Source: Azospirillum agricola (lineage in GTDB: Bacteria > Pseudomonadota > Alphaproteobacteria > Azospirillales > Azospirillaceae). Taken from it: DNA of 62,696 nt. Below, in pieces: positions 60,680 through 62,696 of this stretch. The notes beneath the pieces are model-generated. The model was not told the origin of the DNA. It made no database searches and worked only from the letters and a program-made list of their open reading frames with translations. The stretch spans positions 1 to 62,696 of the forward strand of contig NZ_JAGINM010000032.1 in the NCBI RefSeq assembly GCF_017876095.1, given 5' to 3'. Position numbers and translations under genes: made by a program. Every line of letters begins with the position of its first letter. Position 1 is the stretch's first letter.

Positions 60680-62644
60680 ATGGATTGGTACGCCCACACA
60701 CCGAAAATCCCCGGCGCTCCCTGGGAACCGTTGCGCGAGCATCTGCTCCGGGTCGCCGCGAGGGCGGAAGGGTTCGCGTCGGTCCTGTTCCCGGAAAGCC
60801 GGTGGGCCGGGGCCTGGGCGCGGGCGCTGGGGCTGCTGCACGACGCCGGCAAATACGCGGACGCCTTTCAAAGTCTGCTGAGGGACGGCAAGGGCAGGGT
60901 CGACCATTCCACGGTCGGCGCGGTCCTCGCCTTGGAGCGCTACGGCGACCGGAGCGCCGCCGGCTGGCTGCTGGCCTATGCGGTGGCCGGCCACCACGCC
61001 GGGCTGCCGGATGGCGGGGGAGGCGGGGACGGCAGCCTCGCCGTTCGCCTGCGCAAGGCCCGCATCCCCGATTCGGTCCGTGCCGACTTCCTGCGCGAGG
61101 TCGGGCCGCTGCTCCCGGCCGAATTGCCGTTGCCGCCCTTCGCCGACCCGTTCGCCGTGGCGCTCTTCACCCGCATCATCTTCTCCTGCCTGACCGACGC
61201 CGACGCCCTGGCGACGGAGGGCTACAGCGATCCCGAAACGGCGGCGCTGCGCGGCGGACAGCCCGATCTGCCCACCCTGGCCGCCGCCTTGCGGATGCAT
61301 CTGGCGGGCAAGGCGGCCGGGGCCGAGCACTCCGATGTCAACCGGATCCGGGCGGAGGTGCTGGAGCGCTGCCGCGACGCCGCCGCGCTGCCGCCCGGCC
61401 TGTTCTCGCTGGCGGTGCCCACGGGCGGCGGCAAGACCCTGTCGTCGCTTTCCTTCGCGCTGGAACACGCGCTGCGCCACGGTCTGCGCCGTGTCATTTA
61501 CGTGATTCCCTACCTGTCGATCATCGAGCAGACCGCCGAGGTCTTCCGCCACGCCGCCTTCGCCGGCCTGCCCGGCGCCGTGCTGGAGCATCACTCCGCC
61601 TACGGCCCGCCCGGTGGCTTCAAGGACGGGGACGAGGAGGGCGTCGGCCCCGACCGGCACAAGCTGGCGTCGGAGAACTGGGATTCCCCGGTGACGGTCA
61701 CCACCGCCGTGCGGTTCTTCGAATCCTTCTTCGCCGCCCGTCCCTCGCGCTGCCGCAAGCTGCGCAACGTCGCCGGCTCGGTCATCGTGCTGGACGAGGC
61801 GCAGCTCCTGCCCCTGCCTCATCTGCGCCCCTGCCTCGTCCTGCTGGAAGCGCTGGCGCGCGACTATGGCTGCACCGTGCTGCTCAGCACCGCCACCCAG
61901 CCGGCGCTGGGCAGGGACCAGCCGCTGCCCTTCGGCCTGGAGGGCATCCGCCCGATCATGCCGGAAGCCGGCGCGCCGACCCTGCACACGGCGATGGAGC
62001 GCGTGCGGGTCGAACACGCCGGCCGGCTCGACGAGGAGGCGCTGGCCGGCCTGCTGGCCGACGACGACCATCCGCAGGCGCTGTGCGTGCTCGACACGCG
62101 CGGCCACGCCGCCGACCTGTACCGCATGCTGAAGGAGCGCAAGGTGGAGAGGGTGCATCACCTGTCCGCCGCCATGTGCGCCGAGCACCGCTCCACCGTT
62201 CTGGCCGCGATCCGGGCGGATCTGGACGCGAAGCTTTCCTGCCGCGTCGTGAGCACGCAACTGGTGGAGGCCGGCGTGGATCTGGACTTCCCCCTCGTGC
62301 TGCGGGCGATGGCCGGCCTCGATTCGATCGCCCAGAGCGCCGGCCGCTGCAACCGCGAGGGCCGCCTCGACGGGTTGGGCCGTGTCGTCGTCTTCGACAC
62401 GGAGCGGCGCAACGGCCTGTCCGACCTCAACCGCCGCCGCGACATCACGAAGGAGCTGATGGCCGCCCGCCCCTGGGAGGAGGCGCTGCACCCCGACGCG
62501 CTGTCCGCCTATTTCCGCCGGCTCTACGGCGCCGGCCTGAAGAAGAGGACGTTCGACGGCGGCGATCCCTACTGTAAAGGCCGGATGAAGTTTGGTCCTT
62601 TCGCATTTTCGGTGCAGGCCGGATGTAGATGGGCAACGGAGTGA
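60680..62644 (+). CDS. cas3: CRISPR-associated Cas3 (HD nuclease-helicase), 3' end replaced at an IS-like junction
   Basis: Cas3 is the nuclease-helicase of type I CRISPR systems. The HD domain has H54-D55, H76 and the H105-H106 pair. The helicase has PTGGGKT (247-253), DEAQ (372-375) and a QSAGRCNREG motif near residue 553. The start YAHTPKIPGAPWEPL resembles subtype I-C Cas3; that subtype is inference. Native sequence seems to end near residue 631 (about 62573). Beyond it the reading runs into different sequence and stops at 62644, so the normal C-terminal domain is missing. No cas5, cas8 or array is in the window. Confidence 0.85.
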   Translation: MDWYAHTPKIPGAPWEPLREHLLRVAARAEGFASVLFPESRWAGAWARALGLLHDAGKYADAFQSLLRDGKGRVDHSTVGAVLALERYGDRSAAGWLLAYAVAGHHAGLPDGGGGGDGSLAVRLRKARIPDSVRADFLREVGPLLPAELPLPPFADPFAVALFTRIIFSCLTDADALATEGYSDPETAALRGGQPDLPTLAAALRMHLAGKAAGAEHSDVNRIRAEVLERCRDAAALPPGLFSLAVPTGGGKTLSSLSFALEHALRHGLRRVIYVIPYLSIIEQTAEVFRHAAFAGLPGAVLEHHSAYGPPGGFKDGDEEGVGPDRHKLASENWDSPVTVTTAVRFFESFFAARPSRCRKLRNVAGSVIVLDEAQLLPLPHLRPCLVLLEALARDYGCTVLLSTATQPALGRDQPLPFGLEGIRPIMPEAGAPTLHTAMERVRVEHAGRLDEEALAGLLADDDHPQALCVLDTRGHAADLYRMLKERKVERVHHLSAAMCAEHRSTVLAAIRADLDAKLSCRVVSTQLVEAGVDLDFPLVLRAMAGLDSIAQSAGRCNREGRLDGLGRVVVFDTERRNGLSDLNRRRDITKELMAARPWEEALHPDALSAYFRRLYGAGLKKRTFDGGDPYCKGRMKFGPFAFSVQAGCRWATE

Positions 62645-62696
62645 GCACATAAAGGGAACCATTTACCCGCATGAGTACCCGTTTCCTTGTCCAAAT
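62574..62696 (+). mobile_element. Likely insertion-sequence end inside cas3 (IS21/IS66-like, partial)
   Basis: Sequence beginning TGTAAAGGCCGGATGAAG interrupts the cas3 frame. It has lower GC than its neighbour and internal direct copies of GGCCGGATG (about 62580 and 62620), a feature of IS termini. A small ORF start follows at 62671. The element runs off the window, so family, length and target duplication cannot be set. The call depends on the abrupt change in homology and composition. Confidence 0.5.
62671..62696 (+). CDS. Start of a possible IS-encoded ORF (truncated by window end)
   Basis: ATG at 62671 follows AAAGGGAACC by about ten bases and encodes MSTRFLVQ before the sequence ends. 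It could be the first transposition gene of the element. Only eight residues are visible, so nothing more can be said. Confidence 0.3.

Overview
The window is a GC-rich, gene-dense alphaproteobacterial chromosome segment, most like an Azospirillum-type member of the Rhodospirillales. This placement is inferred from gene content: the methyltransferase-hemC-hemD-mitofilin-hemY order, an alphaproteobacterial-style Fur, split liv transport genes and heavy use of ATGA or GTGA start/stop overlaps. No rRNA or tRNA gene was found and nothing fixes the species.

Layout. 1-5.7 kb: recX, an ABC-2 permease, the arginine pair argD-argF behind a promoter and leader hairpin, the redox chaperone hslO and an unknown membrane protein. 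5.7-11.6 kb: a branched-chain amino-acid type ABC transporter (livK-like, livH, livM, livG, livF) interrupted between livH and livM by queC on the opposite strand and by a GxxExxY-family gene framed by 43-bp inverted repeats. 11.7-20.2 kb: an EpmC-like HExxH protein, a membrane glycosyltransferase pair, a beta-lactamase-fold hydrolase, an NTF2-like protein, an unknown Ala/Lys-rich protein and nadE. 20.3-28.8 kb: small membrane proteins, a stand-alone proteasome-type Ntn hydrolase, two LysR regulators, two MFS exporters, a candidate structured small RNA (about 25.0-25.1 kb) and an Asp/Glu racemase. 28.9-36.2 kb: the heme operon (methyltransferase, hemC, hemD, mitofilin-like, hemY) with tsaD divergent to it. 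A second, gene-less copy of the inverted-repeat family lies between them. 36.2-39.4 kb: an RhlE-type helicase, sodC and fur with a co-translated Cys-rich small protein.

39.5-49.7 kb: a compact T7/podovirus-like structural cassette. It holds a coat protein, two fibre/spike proteins, gp11- and gp12-like tubular proteins, an internal-virion-like coiled-coil protein, a large terminase and a small membrane protein. I see no portal, integrase, repressor, replication or lysis gene.

50-62.7 kb: a DUF952 gene, pyrD, a membrane-anchored degenerate EAL protein (TipF-like architecture), thrS, secreted hydrolase and SH3 proteins, an RHH protein, a NasS/NrtA-like nitrate-sensor homologue, and the start of a CRISPR-Cas locus. 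There cas3 has lost its 3' end at a junction that looks like an insertion-sequence end running off the window.

The strongest points for a second look are the inverted-repeat units with the GxxExxY gene, the portal-less podoviral cassette, the solitary Thr1/Asp17/Lys33 proteasome-like enzyme, the four-hairpin RNA candidate, the EpmC-like protein and the broken cas3.
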